A DNA stretch of 64,000 nt, taken from contig NZ_JXLA01000003.1 of assembly GCF_001886185.1 (NCBI RefSeq), positions 112,142-176,141 on the forward strand. Direction: 5' to 3'. Positions within the stretch are counted from its first letter, which is position 1. The number at the start of each line of letters is the position of its first letter. This stretch comes from Enterococcus raffinosus (GTDB taxonomy: Bacteria > Bacillota > Bacilli > Lactobacillales > Enterococcaceae). A program made the translations under genes and the position numbers. This document shows positions 16,112-24,437 of the stretch, piece by piece. The notes below the pieces were generated by a model, which saw only the letters and a program-made list of their open reading frames with translations, made no database searches and had not been told where the DNA came from.

Positions 16112-17504
16112 ATTCTGTAAAGCCATGATTATCCGCTACGGTTTTAAACCAGTGACCGGATTTTTTGATCGTTCGCTTGCCATCATTTTTTATATCCACC
16201 GAGATAAAGCCATATCGATTTTTATAGGCATTGGTCCATGACCAATTATCCATGCAAGTCCACATATGATAACCTAAACAATTGGTTCCTTCTTGGATCG
16301 CTTGATGAACATATTTCAAATGGTCTGAAACAAACTCAATGCGATAGTCATCCTCAATCTGACCATGCTCGTTAATGTAACGCTCTTCGCCTTCGACACC
16401 CATCCCATTTTCAGAGATGAAACAACGAATATTTCCATAATTTTCTCGTACATTCGTCAAGATATCATAGATACCTTTTTCATAAATTTCCCATCCACGA
16501 TAAGGGTTGATTTTTTTATCTGGCATATCATAATAATCAAAATAATCATCAGGCATGGGGCCATGTGTAGGATCAACCAGTGTTTCCTTTGCTTTGATCC
16601 GTCTCGGTTGATAGTAATTAATTCCCAACAAATCAACCGTATTATTTTTGATGATTTCCAAATCTCCCTCTTGTATCTCTGGCACGATCTCTAAATCCTT
16701 CACCACTGCGATTAATGCTTTAGGAAACTCACCCTTAACTGCAGGATCTAGAAAAGAACGATTGAAAAAGGCATCTGCCATTTGAGCCGCTTTTACATCT
16801 GCTGGATTGTCCTCATCCCTTGGATAGCTAGGAGTTAAATTCAAAATAATACCAATTTCTCCAGCTAGTCCCATTTCATGATAAGCCTGTATCGCCTTTG
16901 CGCTGGCCAAATTTTCGTGATACCCTACCATCACAGCTTCCTCCATAATGACATGGTTCGGATAATGAAATTGATAAAGATATCCGCCTTCCACCGGAAC
17001 AACTGGTTCATTATGCGTAAACCATTTCTTTACACGATTCCCAAATAACTCAAAGCACGTTTTCGCATAAACTACATAAGCATCAACTGTCTCTCGATTT
17101 GTCCATCCACCTTTTTCTTGAAGTGCTAAAGGCATGTCAAAGTGAAATAGATTTATAAAAGGTTCGATTCCGTTTGCTAAAAGCTCATCAATATAACGAT
17201 TATAAAATCTAACCGCCTCTTGATTGACTTCTCCCACCCCGTCTGGAATCAAACGACTCCATTGAATAGAGGTTCGGAATGAATTATGACCCGTCTGCTT
17301 CATCAGGTTCACATCTTCTTGAAATCGTTCATAAGCTCGAGAGGCTTTATCTGGACCTACTCGATCAAAAAACTTCTCAGGCTCTATTTTGTACCAATGA
17401 TCCCAAATATTTTCACCCTTACCATCTCCCTCGAATCTTCCCTCTGTCTGTGGTCCACTTGCTGACGATCCCCACCAAAAATTTTCTGGAAATGTATACT
17501 TCAT
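16110..17504 (-). CDS. GH1 phospho-beta-glycosidase
   Basis: 464 residues, usual for GH1. N-terminus FPENFWWGSSASGPQTEGRF; acid/base Glu in THNEPVVPVEGGY; nucleophile Glu in ISENGMGVEGEERY. It probably cleaves beta-glucoside or beta-galactoside phosphates delivered by the divergent cellobiose-type EIIC. In the phosphate-recognition segment before RYGF the motif reads WSWTNAYKNRYGF: the Ser and Tyr are in place, while the Lys usually two residues before the Tyr is Asn, with a Lys one position earlier. ATG has GGAGGAAG upstream. Substrate range is inferred. Confidence 0.9.
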   Translation of the reverse strand: MKYTFPENFWWGSSASGPQTEGRFEGDGKGENIWDHWYKIEPEKFFDRVGPDKASRAYERFQEDVNLMKQTGHNSFRTSIQWSRLIPDGVGEVNQEAVRFYNRYIDELLANGIEPFINLFHFDMPLALQEKGGWTNRETVDAYVVYAKTCFELFGNRVKKWFTHNEPVVPVEGGYLYQFHYPNHVIMEEAVMVGYHENLASAKAIQAYHEMGLAGEIGIILNLTPSYPRDEDNPADVKAAQMADAFFNRSFLDPAVKGEFPKALIAVVKDLEIVPEIQEGDLEIIKNNTVDLLGINYYQPRRIKAKETLVDPTHGPMPDDYFDYYDMPDKKINPYRGWEIYEKGIYDILTNVRENYGNIRCFISENGMGVEGEERYINEHGQIEDDYRIEFVSDHLKYVHQAIQEGTNCLGYHMWTCMDNWSWTNAYKNRYGFISVDIKNDGKRTIKKSGHWFKTVADNHGFTE

Positions 17505-17616
17505 CGTTTCTTCCTCCTAAATTTCAACATCTATTCTGCTTCGAAACAAAATGACTCTTTATCTCTCTTACCAATCATAACAAATTAAAAATAAAAATCA
17601 ATCATTTTAAAAACTA

Positions 17617-17649
17617 TGACTAGACATAATTTTACAATCGTGTTAAATT
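17617..17649 (+). promoter_or_regulatory. promoter of the EIIC gene with GntR operator candidate
   Basis: TGACTAGACA (17617-17626) overlaps a -35-like TAGACA; after 17 bp comes TAAATT. The same decamer pattern TGTATAGACA occurs in the promoter of the neighbouring GntR gene, so this is probably its operator. Confidence 0.5.
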
Positions 17650-17654
17650 ATATC

Positions 17655-17668
17655 TGTAATCGATTACA
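17655..17668. promoter_or_regulatory. cre site
   Basis: TGTAATCGATTACA is a perfect palindrome and a full match to the CcpA cre consensus TGWAANCGNTNWCA. It lies just downstream of the candidate -10 of the EIIC gene, where bound CcpA would block transcription. Confidence 0.8.
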
Positions 17669-17690
17669 AAAAATTTTAGAGGTGAATAGA

Positions 17691-18962
17691 ATGAATGGGT
17701 TTATGGATAAACTGGCGGAGAAAATCATGCCTCTAGCAAATAAGCTAGGACAAAATCGCTACTTAACGGTATTAAGAGACGCATTTATGTTGTCATTTCC
17801 ACTGACCATGTTTGGTTCAATCGTGGTTGTTATTAACAACCTACCCTTTTTTAACGACGCTACTAAAGGAATGTTATCTGAACTCTTTGGTAACGGTCAA
17901 AATGCGACGATGAGCATCATGTCTGTGTTTGTTACATTTGGGATTGGCTATTATTTATCAGAATCATATGAAGTAGAAGGAATTTTTGGTGGCGCTGTTT
18001 CTTTCGCCAGCTTTCTAATTTTGACACCTTTTGTAATGAGTCTAGAAAATGGTGAAGAAATCGGCGGTGTTCTTTCGTTGGATCGGCTTGGTGCAAAAGG
18101 GATGTTTATTGGGATGATTGCCGCATTTATCGCAGCCGAAATCTACTGCCGAATTACTAAAAGAGGGTGGCAAATCAAGATGCCTGATGGCGTGCCGCCT
18201 GCAGTAACAAAATCATTTGCTGCTTTAATTCCTGCCGTTATGACACTTACTGTTTTCTTAATTGTCAATGCAATTATGACAGGCGTTTTCCATGCAAACT
18301 TACATGATGTTATTTACGAAGTAATCCAAAAGCCTTTGACAGGTCTTGGCAGCAGCCTACCCGCTACACTATTGGCTCTTTTCTTAGTACAATTTTTATG
18401 GTTCTTTGGTCTTCACGGACAAATTATTGTCAATTCAGTGATGGATCCAATTTGGAATACCTTAATGCTAGACAATCTGGAAGCTTATAAAGCGGGAGAT
18501 CCGTTGCCTCACATCATCTCAAAACCATTTATGGAAACTTTTACTGTAGGACTGGGAGGTTCTGGTATGACCTTGGCTGTAGTTATTTTGATGGCCTTTG
18601 TCTTGAAGAAAAAACAATACCGTGATGTGGGTAGACTAGCTCTTGCCCCTGGGATTTTTAATGTGAATGAGCCGGCGATCTTTGGCTTGCCGATCGTATT
18701 AAATGCGACCATTTTGATTCCTTGGGTGTTGGCTCCTCTGGTTGTTACGACTATTAATTATCTAGTCATGGCTGCCGGTATCGTACCTCCACCAACCGGT
18801 GTTTCTGTTCCGTGGACTGTCCCTATCGTCGCCAGTGGTATTTTGGCTACAAATTCTTGGTTAGGAGGGGCATTACAAGTCCTTGATTTCATTATCGTCG
18901 GCTTTATTTGGTATCCTTTCCTACGCATTCTCGACAAGCAGCCGAATTTCGATATTGAATAA
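17691..18962 (+). CDS. PTS EIIC, lactose/cellobiose family
   Basis: 423-residue membrane permease with about ten hydrophobic segments. Family features: MDKLAEKIMPLANKLGQNRYL start, LVQFLWFFGLHGQIIVNSVMDP in the middle and LAPGIFNVNEPAIFGLPIVLN in the substrate-binding part. EIIA and EIIB genes for it are not in the neighbourhood and must be encoded elsewhere. ATG 17691 follows TTAGAGGTG; the frame is open further upstream through the cre site but without a ribosome site. Divergent from GH1, which should hydrolyse the imported phosphodisaccharide. Confidence 0.9.
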   Translation: MNGFMDKLAEKIMPLANKLGQNRYLTVLRDAFMLSFPLTMFGSIVVVINNLPFFNDATKGMLSELFGNGQNATMSIMSVFVTFGIGYYLSESYEVEGIFGGAVSFASFLILTPFVMSLENGEEIGGVLSLDRLGAKGMFIGMIAAFIAAEIYCRITKRGWQIKMPDGVPPAVTKSFAALIPAVMTLTVFLIVNAIMTGVFHANLHDVIYEVIQKPLTGLGSSLPATLLALFLVQFLWFFGLHGQIIVNSVMDPIWNTLMLDNLEAYKAGDPLPHIISKPFMETFTVGLGGSGMTLAVVILMAFVLKKKQYRDVGRLALAPGIFNVNEPAIFGLPIVLNATILIPWVLAPLVVTTINYLVMAAGIVPPPTGVSVPWTVPIVASGILATNSWLGGALQVLDFIIVGFIWYPFLRILDKQPNFDIE

Positions 18963-18970
18963 TGAATAGT

Positions 18971-19012
18971 AAGTTAAGATAGACCTAAAAAGTTTGTCTT
19001 AACTTTTTTATT
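18971..19012 (+). terminator. terminator after EIIC
   Basis: AAGTTAAGATAGAC pairs with GTTTGTCTTAACTT, followed by T-rich DNA. It separates the EIIC transcript from the GntR gene. Confidence 0.8.
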
Positions 19013-19014
19013 TA

Positions 19015-19043
19015 TTGTATAGACATTTAAACTTAGGTATAAT
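19015..19043 (+). promoter_or_regulatory. promoter of the GntR gene with overlapping operator
   Basis: TTGTAT, 17-bp spacer, TATAAT (19038-19043). TGTATAGACA (19016-19025) overlaps the -35 and matches the candidate operator at 17617 in eight of ten positions, which suggests autoregulation. Confidence 0.65.
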
Positions 19044-19060
19044 CATATCGAGGTGATTAC

Positions 19061-19780
19061 ATGCCAAAATACGAAGAAATCGCTAATACATTACGAAACC
19101 GAATAAAAACCGAGACGTATCCTGCTGGCTCCTTATTACCAAAGCAAATCGAATTGGTGAAGGAATTTTCTGTCAGTCGCATGACTGTTCAAAAAGCCCT
19201 AGAGATTTTAACTCTAGAAGGATTGATTGCATCAAAAAAGGGAGTTGGGACAACCATTCTACACCATCCCTTTTTAACCAAGGACACCTCTGCCTTGTCC
19301 TACTATGATGGTCTCAGTGCGGAAATGGAAAAAGCCAATCGAAAATTGGAAAGCCGTATCATCGAGTTTAATGTTGAGTTTCCCGATACAGCGATTCAAG
19401 AGAAATTGCATATATCTGAGGAAGAACCCGTCTATAATATCATTCGTCTAAGAGTATTAGATGACAATCCTTTCATTTTGGAACATACTTATATGCCGAT
19501 CCAGGCTGTTCCTAACCTGAAAAAGGAGATTATTGAATCCTCAATTTATCAATACATCAAAAATGATCTTGGTATAAAAATTACCGGTGCTTACCGAACA
19601 ATTCGAGCGGATAAAAGCTCTGAATACGATCAAAAGTATCTGGATTGCGCAGTGGACGATCCTGTTCTGGAAATTCGGCAGATCGCCTATCAGCAAAATG
19701 GGGACCCCATCGAATATTCCCGCAGCCGAAATCGTTTTGATGTTCGCGATTATTCTTTCCTAGATATGAAAGGAAATTAG
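19061..19780 (+). CDS. GntR-family regulator with UTRA domain
   Basis: 239 residues: winged helix at the N-terminus (IANTLRNRIKTETY...SRMTVQKALEILTLEGLI, about 1-70) and a UTRA effector-binding domain (about 90-232). UTRA regulators of this size usually sense a phosphorylated sugar and control sugar PTS genes. Matching operator candidates in its own promoter and in that of the EIIC gene support a role as the regulator of the neighbouring beta-glycoside genes. ATG follows GAGGTGATTAC. Confidence 0.88.
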   Translation: MPKYEEIANTLRNRIKTETYPAGSLLPKQIELVKEFSVSRMTVQKALEILTLEGLIASKKGVGTTILHHPFLTKDTSALSYYDGLSAEMEKANRKLESRIIEFNVEFPDTAIQEKLHISEEEPVYNIIRLRVLDDNPFILEHTYMPIQAVPNLKKEIIESSIYQYIKNDLGIKITGAYRTIRADKSSEYDQKYLDCAVDDPVLEIRQIAYQQNGDPIEYSRSRNRFDVRDYSFLDMKGN

Positions 19781-19788
19781 GCCGCAGC

Positions 19789-19826
19789 AAAAAGACCATA
19801 GGAGTAAGTTCCTAAGGTCTTTTTCT
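19789..19826. terminator. bidirectional terminator
   Basis: AAAAAGACC pairs with GGTCTTTTT, with a second inner stem AGGA/TCCT. It lies between convergent genes. Confidence 0.75.
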
Positions 19827-19842
19827 GCGAAAGCTTTTCTCT

Positions 19843-20082
19843 TTACCACCTTCCACGCTTAAGCCTCGCTTTATTCACATATCGCTTCGCGTTTTCAGGG
19901 ATGCGTTCAGGAGAGTCGTCAGTATCAACCTCCCAAGGATAAAGTCCTGCTTCATTTTTTTCATAATTACTAAAGTCTAAAGAAGCTGGCTTTTTCTTAT
20001 GTTCCTCTTTTTTTCGTAATCGTGTAATTAGATAGGAAACAGCGATCAAAGCTAAAGCAATAAAACGAATTGTTCCTACCAT
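19843..20082 (-). CDS. small single-span membrane protein, unknown
   Basis: 79 residues: one membrane span at the N-terminus (about 4-20), a Lys-rich stretch (RLRKKEEHKKK) and an acidic to basic soluble tail. Its ATG overlaps the last codons of the upstream 578-residue gene by seven bases, so translation is probably coupled. Third gene of the surface-protein operon. No family recognised. Confidence 0.65.
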   Translation of the reverse strand: MVGTIRFIALALIAVSYLITRLRKKEEHKKKPASLDFSNYEKNEAGLYPWEVDTDDSPERIPENAKRYVNKARLKRGRW

Positions 20083-21812
20083 AGTTTCTTCTCCTCCATT
20101 TCATGAAGCCTAAAATTAATCAATCCCGACAAAAAATGTTCCGCATCATCAATTCTCATCCTAAATCGATCATGCCTTGCAAAAAAACCATAGCTGATTT
20201 TACTAGGTTTTTTGAAAAACTGAGCAAACTCTGGAAACATAACCCCAGTGGATAATTCATGCTGGACCCTTTTTTTCATCACAGCGTTTATTCGATCCTT
20301 TACCGCTAAAAACTCTTCCTCCTTTTGAAAAATCATTGGTTTCATTTCACTGACCGCAAGCTTGTCCACCATCTTTGAAGCAGCCACCAACAACTCCAAC
20401 ATAGTTGGGTAAGCAGTATCTCTTTTATCAATGAAGCGAATATTTCCTAATGCGTTGTTTAATCCAAAGCGATAATACTCCTGTTTTTCTTGATATTTTA
20501 AAAATTCGTTGGTGGCGTAGCTTAACCAATGATCGTGGTATTTTTGATAGTCATTTTCAATAAATTGCTTCATTAGTACCTCGCAAGTTCTTAAAATCTT
20601 CTCTTCTCTAAATATTCCATATGCGCGAAGCAAAGCGAAAAGAATTTCACCATCATAATAAACAATTCTGAAAGTTTCTTTAATTGACAGATCTTCATTT
20701 AATACATGAATCGTTCGATTGTCCTTAGTCATAAATTTATCTTCAACAGACATAATCAATTTTTTCAAAAATGAATTGAACTGGGTGTCTCCTGTCACTT
20801 CAGCATATTTTGCAATTGCTAGAATTGCCGTTGCTTGAGCGCCTAGTTTATATTCGATACTCGTATTTAAGGGCTCCCCTACCATTGTATAGCCATGAAT
20901 AGTTGACGTTAACTGTTGAATTCCCCAAAGAATTCCTTTGCTTAAATCGTTATATACACTTTCGGCCTTTAAGTATTGTGCAGCTTCACATAATGCATAC
21001 AAAGAGGAAAAGTGACGGACCGAATTATAGCCTTTGATTTCCTGATCATAGCAGGGAAAATAACCATAAATGAATTGGCCGCTGGAGGTTAACTGATTTT
21101 TTAAATAATCTGTCCCATGATGAATCACTAAATCAGTCATTTCTGCTAAATTTGAATACGTAATTGCTCTAACACGATTACCATTTCCATAATCCTTTAG
21201 AGAATAAGCTTGATCGGCCTCAAAATAGAAGGCCTGAGTCTCAAATATGTAAATAACCGCTTGTTCTAGGTAACTTAAATCAGAGTCTCTTTCTCCATAC
21301 TTTCTTTTCACATAGCCGCGATAATTTTGTTCATTAATTGATAGTTCAGGAAGATTTCGTCCCACTCTGTGTTTTTTGCTTGGTTTTAAAATAGCATTTC
21401 CAGTTAATTCCTCCTTTAAAAAACTACGCTGTTTTTTTCCTACGACTCGAAAATTGAAATCCCCGTAGTTATTTCTTTTAATACGACCTATCACTTCTTT
21501 CAACTCTTCAAAACTTACAAGCTTTTCCTTAGTCAGTATATCAACTCTGAAATAGCTTTTTTGATCGAGCTTCTTTTCATTATAATAAGCTAAAAAATCA
21601 CTCCAAACATTTTCATGAGTTTCTCCATATATTTCATTAACTTGCCCTCGGTTATCAAATTCTCCCCAGCTTACAATAATCAAAGGTACCACGTTTTCTT
21701 GTTTATTTTTTTCCAGAATATTTCTTACACTTTGAAATCGATTCTCAATTGTATAAATAGACAAACGATCACCCCATAATTGGTTGATGAAGAAGCGATA
21801 CTTCTTCATCAA
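20076..21812 (-). CDS. 578-aa protein of unknown function in the surface-protein operon
   Basis: No signal peptide or membrane span, so cytoplasmic. The first ~180 residues are basic and mixed alpha/beta (LIIVSWGEFDNRG, LKPSKKHRVGRNLPE). The rest (about 185-570) is mostly helical with repeated aromatic-glycine pieces such as GQFIYGYFPCYDQE, YNSVRHFSSLYAL, YDGEILFALLRAYG and ELLVAASKM, which recall alpha/alpha-toroid enzymes acting on sugars or sugar polymers, but I cannot name a family. It starts 11 bp after the wall-protein gene and overlaps the next one, so it is co-transcribed and may modify or assemble that surface protein or an associated glycan. Function is not established. Confidence 0.7.
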   Translation of the reverse strand: MMKKYRFFINQLWGDRLSIYTIENRFQSVRNILEKNKQENVVPLIIVSWGEFDNRGQVNEIYGETHENVWSDFLAYYNEKKLDQKSYFRVDILTKEKLVSFEELKEVIGRIKRNNYGDFNFRVVGKKQRSFLKEELTGNAILKPSKKHRVGRNLPELSINEQNYRGYVKRKYGERDSDLSYLEQAVIYIFETQAFYFEADQAYSLKDYGNGNRVRAITYSNLAEMTDLVIHHGTDYLKNQLTSSGQFIYGYFPCYDQEIKGYNSVRHFSSLYALCEAAQYLKAESVYNDLSKGILWGIQQLTSTIHGYTMVGEPLNTSIEYKLGAQATAILAIAKYAEVTGDTQFNSFLKKLIMSVEDKFMTKDNRTIHVLNEDLSIKETFRIVYYDGEILFALLRAYGIFREEKILRTCEVLMKQFIENDYQKYHDHWLSYATNEFLKYQEKQEYYRFGLNNALGNIRFIDKRDTAYPTMLELLVAASKMVDKLAVSEMKPMIFQKEEEFLAVKDRINAVMKKRVQHELSTGVMFPEFAQFFKKPSKISYGFFARHDRFRMRIDDAEHFLSGLINFRLHEMEEKKLW

Positions 21813-21823
21813 CCGTCGATTAA

Positions 21824-23848
21824 TTAGTTTTCTTTCTTATTTTTTCTAAATTTCCATATGCCTAAACCAGTAACAAAGGTGGCCAGAGCACCTAAAGCTG
21901 TTAACGCGCCACTTTGCTCTTCACCAGTTGCAGGGTACTGTTTCGCACTACTTGTATAGCCGGACCCTGTACCACCACCACTGGAAATATAACCACTACC
22001 GCCAGAGCTACGTGGAGGTGTCCCAAGATTATCTGCTAATAGAGCCACTGCTCTATCCCGATCCGCGTCGGCATCGGCGTCAGCGTCGGCATCGGCATCT
22101 GAATCGGCATCAGAATCGGCGTCAGCGTCGGCATCGGCATCAGAATCGGCATCAGAATCGGCGTCTGAATCGGCGTCTGAATCAGCATCGGCGTCAGCGT
22201 CGGCATCAGAATCGGCATCGGCATCAGAATCGGCGTCGGCATCGGCATCGGCATCAGAATCGGCATCAGCGTCGGCGTCGGCATCAGCGTCGGCGTCGGC
22301 GTCAGCATCGGCATCAGAATCGGCATCGGCATCAGAATCGGCATCGGCATCGGCGTCGGCATCAGCATCGGCATCGGCGTCGGCGTCAGCGTCGGCATCA
22401 GCATCGGCGTCAGCGTCGGCATCAGCATCGGCATCGGCATCGGCGTCGGCATCAGCGTCAGCATCGGTGTCGGCATCGGCGTCGGCATCAGCGTCGGCAT
22501 CGGCATCGGCGTCGGCATCAGCATCGGCATCAGTTTCATCATCATCCGGAATGATCGCTGGCGTTGGAAGACTAGGAATATTGTTTTGATCGTAAGCAAT
22601 TAATTCGATTTCATCTAACGCATCAACATCGTCTGCAGAAACTGGAATCGTAAATCTACCTGTGCCATCTGTTTGACCTTCAGCTATTAATACATCGTCT
22701 TTGTAAATTCTAACTGTAGTATTCGGATCTGCGTAACCAGTAACTTCATAACCAGTTGATGAACTTCCTGTAACTGCGACATCATAGGGAGCAGTTACAG
22801 TCGCGGCTCTATAATAGATTGGCGTGTAGCCATTATTTCCAGATGCGATATTAATAGAAAGTACATTCGACTTGACAATAGTAGCCAAGAAGCCAGCTTC
22901 ATAAGGATTACTCATATCTATTCCTTGATTGATTAAATCTTGATAAACAGGATCTGTAATGGTTGTAGGAAGTATGATTGTTGTTTGTCCTAAAACGCTA
23001 GCATCCACGAGATCGCCTAGTAATGTTGACCCAACATTTACCAGTGCTTCTGCAGTCTCAAATGTCGCGTTAAAAACTGGTTTGATCGTTAGGTTTAATG
23101 TCTGATTCAAAAGTGTTGCGCCTGTTCCAGTTATCGTTAATGCCTGAACTGCATTGTTCAAATCTGTTAAAATCTCAGTTAAATTTTGTCTAATGATTGT
23201 TTCTAATACACCATCTAAATCAGCATAAATGTACTGATCTCCTTGCGCTTGTAATTGCAAAGCGACATCTGCCGCTGTCAGGCTACTCAAACTTTGTAGT
23301 TGATTTAGCTGAGCATATACGTCATCCAAGTTGATATTAAGCAATGGATTTGAATTGATCAATGCATTAATTGAATTGATCAGAGTGGTTGTCGCACCAT
23401 TGACAATTGAAAATAATGGATCCAAGCCATTTTCTGGAAGTAATATATTTGTTGAAAACGTTCCCGTACCATTTGGTGTTACGTGGCCTCTTAACCCTTC
23501 AGGGACGGCCAATACAGCACGTCTATTCCCAGGAATAAGACTTAGATCAATACCACTGTCTGCCGAGATAGTAAAATCTACATTTCTACTAGCATTCTCA
23601 ATTGGAAAAGGGTTCGCAATGCTTGTTCCACTTGAATTAGAAGAGGTTAAGTTGCTAAACAATTGACCATCTATAAGCGCTGCATAGGTCTTAGTTGACT
23701 CGATTGAAAAAAACGGAGTTACTACAGAAACAGGTGCTAAACTTAATAAAACACCCGCTGCAACAGAAGTTCCTACATAGACATATTTTTTGGATCGTCG
23801 CCTCGCACGAGCTTTTTGATCCATCAGTTTTCGATAATCCTTTCTCAT
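21824..23848 (-). CDS. cell-wall-anchored surface protein with Asp-Ala/Asp-Ser repeat
   Basis: 674 residues. Basic N-terminus with a long signal peptide (span about 24-45, cleavage probably near TYAA at residue 55). Then a Leu/Asn-rich adhesin-like region (about 60-355), a bacterial Ig-like module ([11 protein letters not shown]...[15 protein letters not shown], about 350-430), a ~159-residue dipeptide repeat of DA with interspersed DS (about 439-597), a Gly/Ser linker and a C-terminal sorting signal: YPATGEE (638-644), hydrophobic span and FRKNKKEN tail. The sorting motif has Tyr where Leu is usual. Repeat stalk plus anchor resemble staphylococcal Sdr/Clf proteins in design. First gene of a three-gene operon. 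Start has GGGGGA upstream. Confidence 0.88.
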   Translation of the reverse strand: MRKDYRKLMDQKARARRRSKKYVYVGTSVAAGVLLSLAPVSVVTPFFSIESTKTYAALIDGQLFSNLTSSNSSGTSIANPFPIENASRNVDFTISADSGIDLSLIPGNRRAVLAVPEGLRGHVTPNGTGTFSTNILLPENGLDPLFSIVNGATTTLINSINALINSNPLLNINLDDVYAQLNQLQSLSSLTAADVALQLQAQGDQYIYADLDGVLETIIRQNLTEILTDLNNAVQALTITGTGATLLNQTLNLTIKPVFNATFETAEALVNVGSTLLGDLVDASVLGQTTIILPTTITDPVYQDLINQGIDMSNPYEAGFLATIVKSNVLSINIASGNNGYTPIYYRAATVTAPYDVAVTGSSSTGYEVTGYADPNTTVRIYKDDVLIAEGQTDGTGRFTIPVSADDVDALDEIELIAYDQNNIPSLPTPAIIPDDDETDADADADADADADADADADADTDADADADADADADADADADADADADADADADADADADADADADSDADADSDADADADADADADADADADSDADADADADSDADADSDADADADADSDADSDADSDADSDADADADADSDADSDADADADADADADRDRAVALLADNLGTPPRSSGGSGYISSGGGTGSGYTSSAKQYPATGEEQSGALTALGALATFVTGLGIWKFRKNKKEN
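22055..22531 (-). repeat. hexanucleotide repeat coding for (DA/DS)n
   Basis: About 477 bp of 6-bp units; on the plus strand each reads GCATCG, GCGTCG, GCATCA, GCGTCA or GAATCG. The units code for Asp-Ala and, in part, Asp-Ser. Third-position variation and interspersed Ser units show an old, diversified array rather than a pure microsatellite, but it can still change length by slippage or recombination without breaking the frame. Confidence 0.95.
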
Positions 23849-23883
23849 CGTAAATCCCCCTAAAAATTTGATGAATTGATTTC

Positions 23884-23901
23884 TTTGCTGGCGCCAGCAA
23901 A
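23884..23901. repeat. 18-bp perfect palindrome in the 5' leader of the surface-protein gene
   Basis: TTTGCTGGCGCCAGCAAA, no loop, 36 bases upstream of the ATG on the minus strand. It could be a protein-binding site or, as two GC-rich 9-base arms, an RNA structure near the ribosome site. Confidence 0.6.
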
Positions 23902-24347
23902 AAGAGCCTACTTAAGTTAAGTGAAATCTAACAACAAATTAAAAATCAACCTAGAAAAATGCTTTGCAACAAATAACACATTTATCCCTTCTGTCAACAA
24001 TTTTTAGGAGACCCTTATTATATTTTTTTGCATATCTGCGTTATGCTATTCTATTGTTTAGAATTAAATCTTCCAAAAGATTATTTAGCAAAAATATAAT
24101 AGTTTATTAATAGATTATTTATTTCTAATAAAAGATATAGAAAAATATAGATTTCTATATTAGTTATTTTAAATCCGATTTACATTAAATATAAAGAAAA
24201 AAATCCCATAGAAACGGGATATTTCTTAAATTTCTTCATAAAAGAAAAAAATGACGACTCATTTTATTTTTTTCAAATTCAGGATAAGCGAACAAATCTT
24301 TTCGTTTCCATACATTAATTAACAAGATAATCAAAACCTCTCATATA
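23902..24347. other. AT-rich gene-free stretch between divergent genes
   Basis: Very AT-rich DNA with no convincing ORF on either strand. It should hold the promoter of the surface-protein operon (minus strand) and an isolated minus-strand terminator at 24196-24220. No recognisable RNA gene. Confidence 0.5.
24196..24220 (-). terminator. orphan minus-strand terminator
   Basis: On the minus strand ATCCCGTTTCTATGGGAT is followed by TTTTTTC. No annotated minus-strand gene ends here, so it may end a short non-coding or antisense transcript from the malolactic promoter region. Confidence 0.45.
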
Positions 24348-24403
24348 AACAATATTTATTGTTACCCAATATTTTGACTATAAACTTCCTCTCCTTTTAT
24401 ACT
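24348..24403 (+). promoter_or_regulatory. promoter of mleS with upstream inverted repeat
   Basis: TTGACT (24374-24379), 18-bp spacer, TATACT (24398-24403). Just upstream lies AACAATATTTATTGTT (24348-24363), a 7-bp inverted repeat suited to a LysR-type activator such as MleR; no such gene is in the window. Confidence 0.65.
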
Positions 24404-24437
24404 GCGCTAGCAATCAAATTTATAGGAGGATTTATTT

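Noticed and set aside
21928..22599. Long plus-strand (Arg/His/Gln-rich) and minus-strand (Met/Pro-rich) reading frames over the repeat
   Set aside because: They are shadows of the hexanucleotide array, which leaves other frames free of stops by composition. The DA/DS frame continues into signal peptide and wall anchor.
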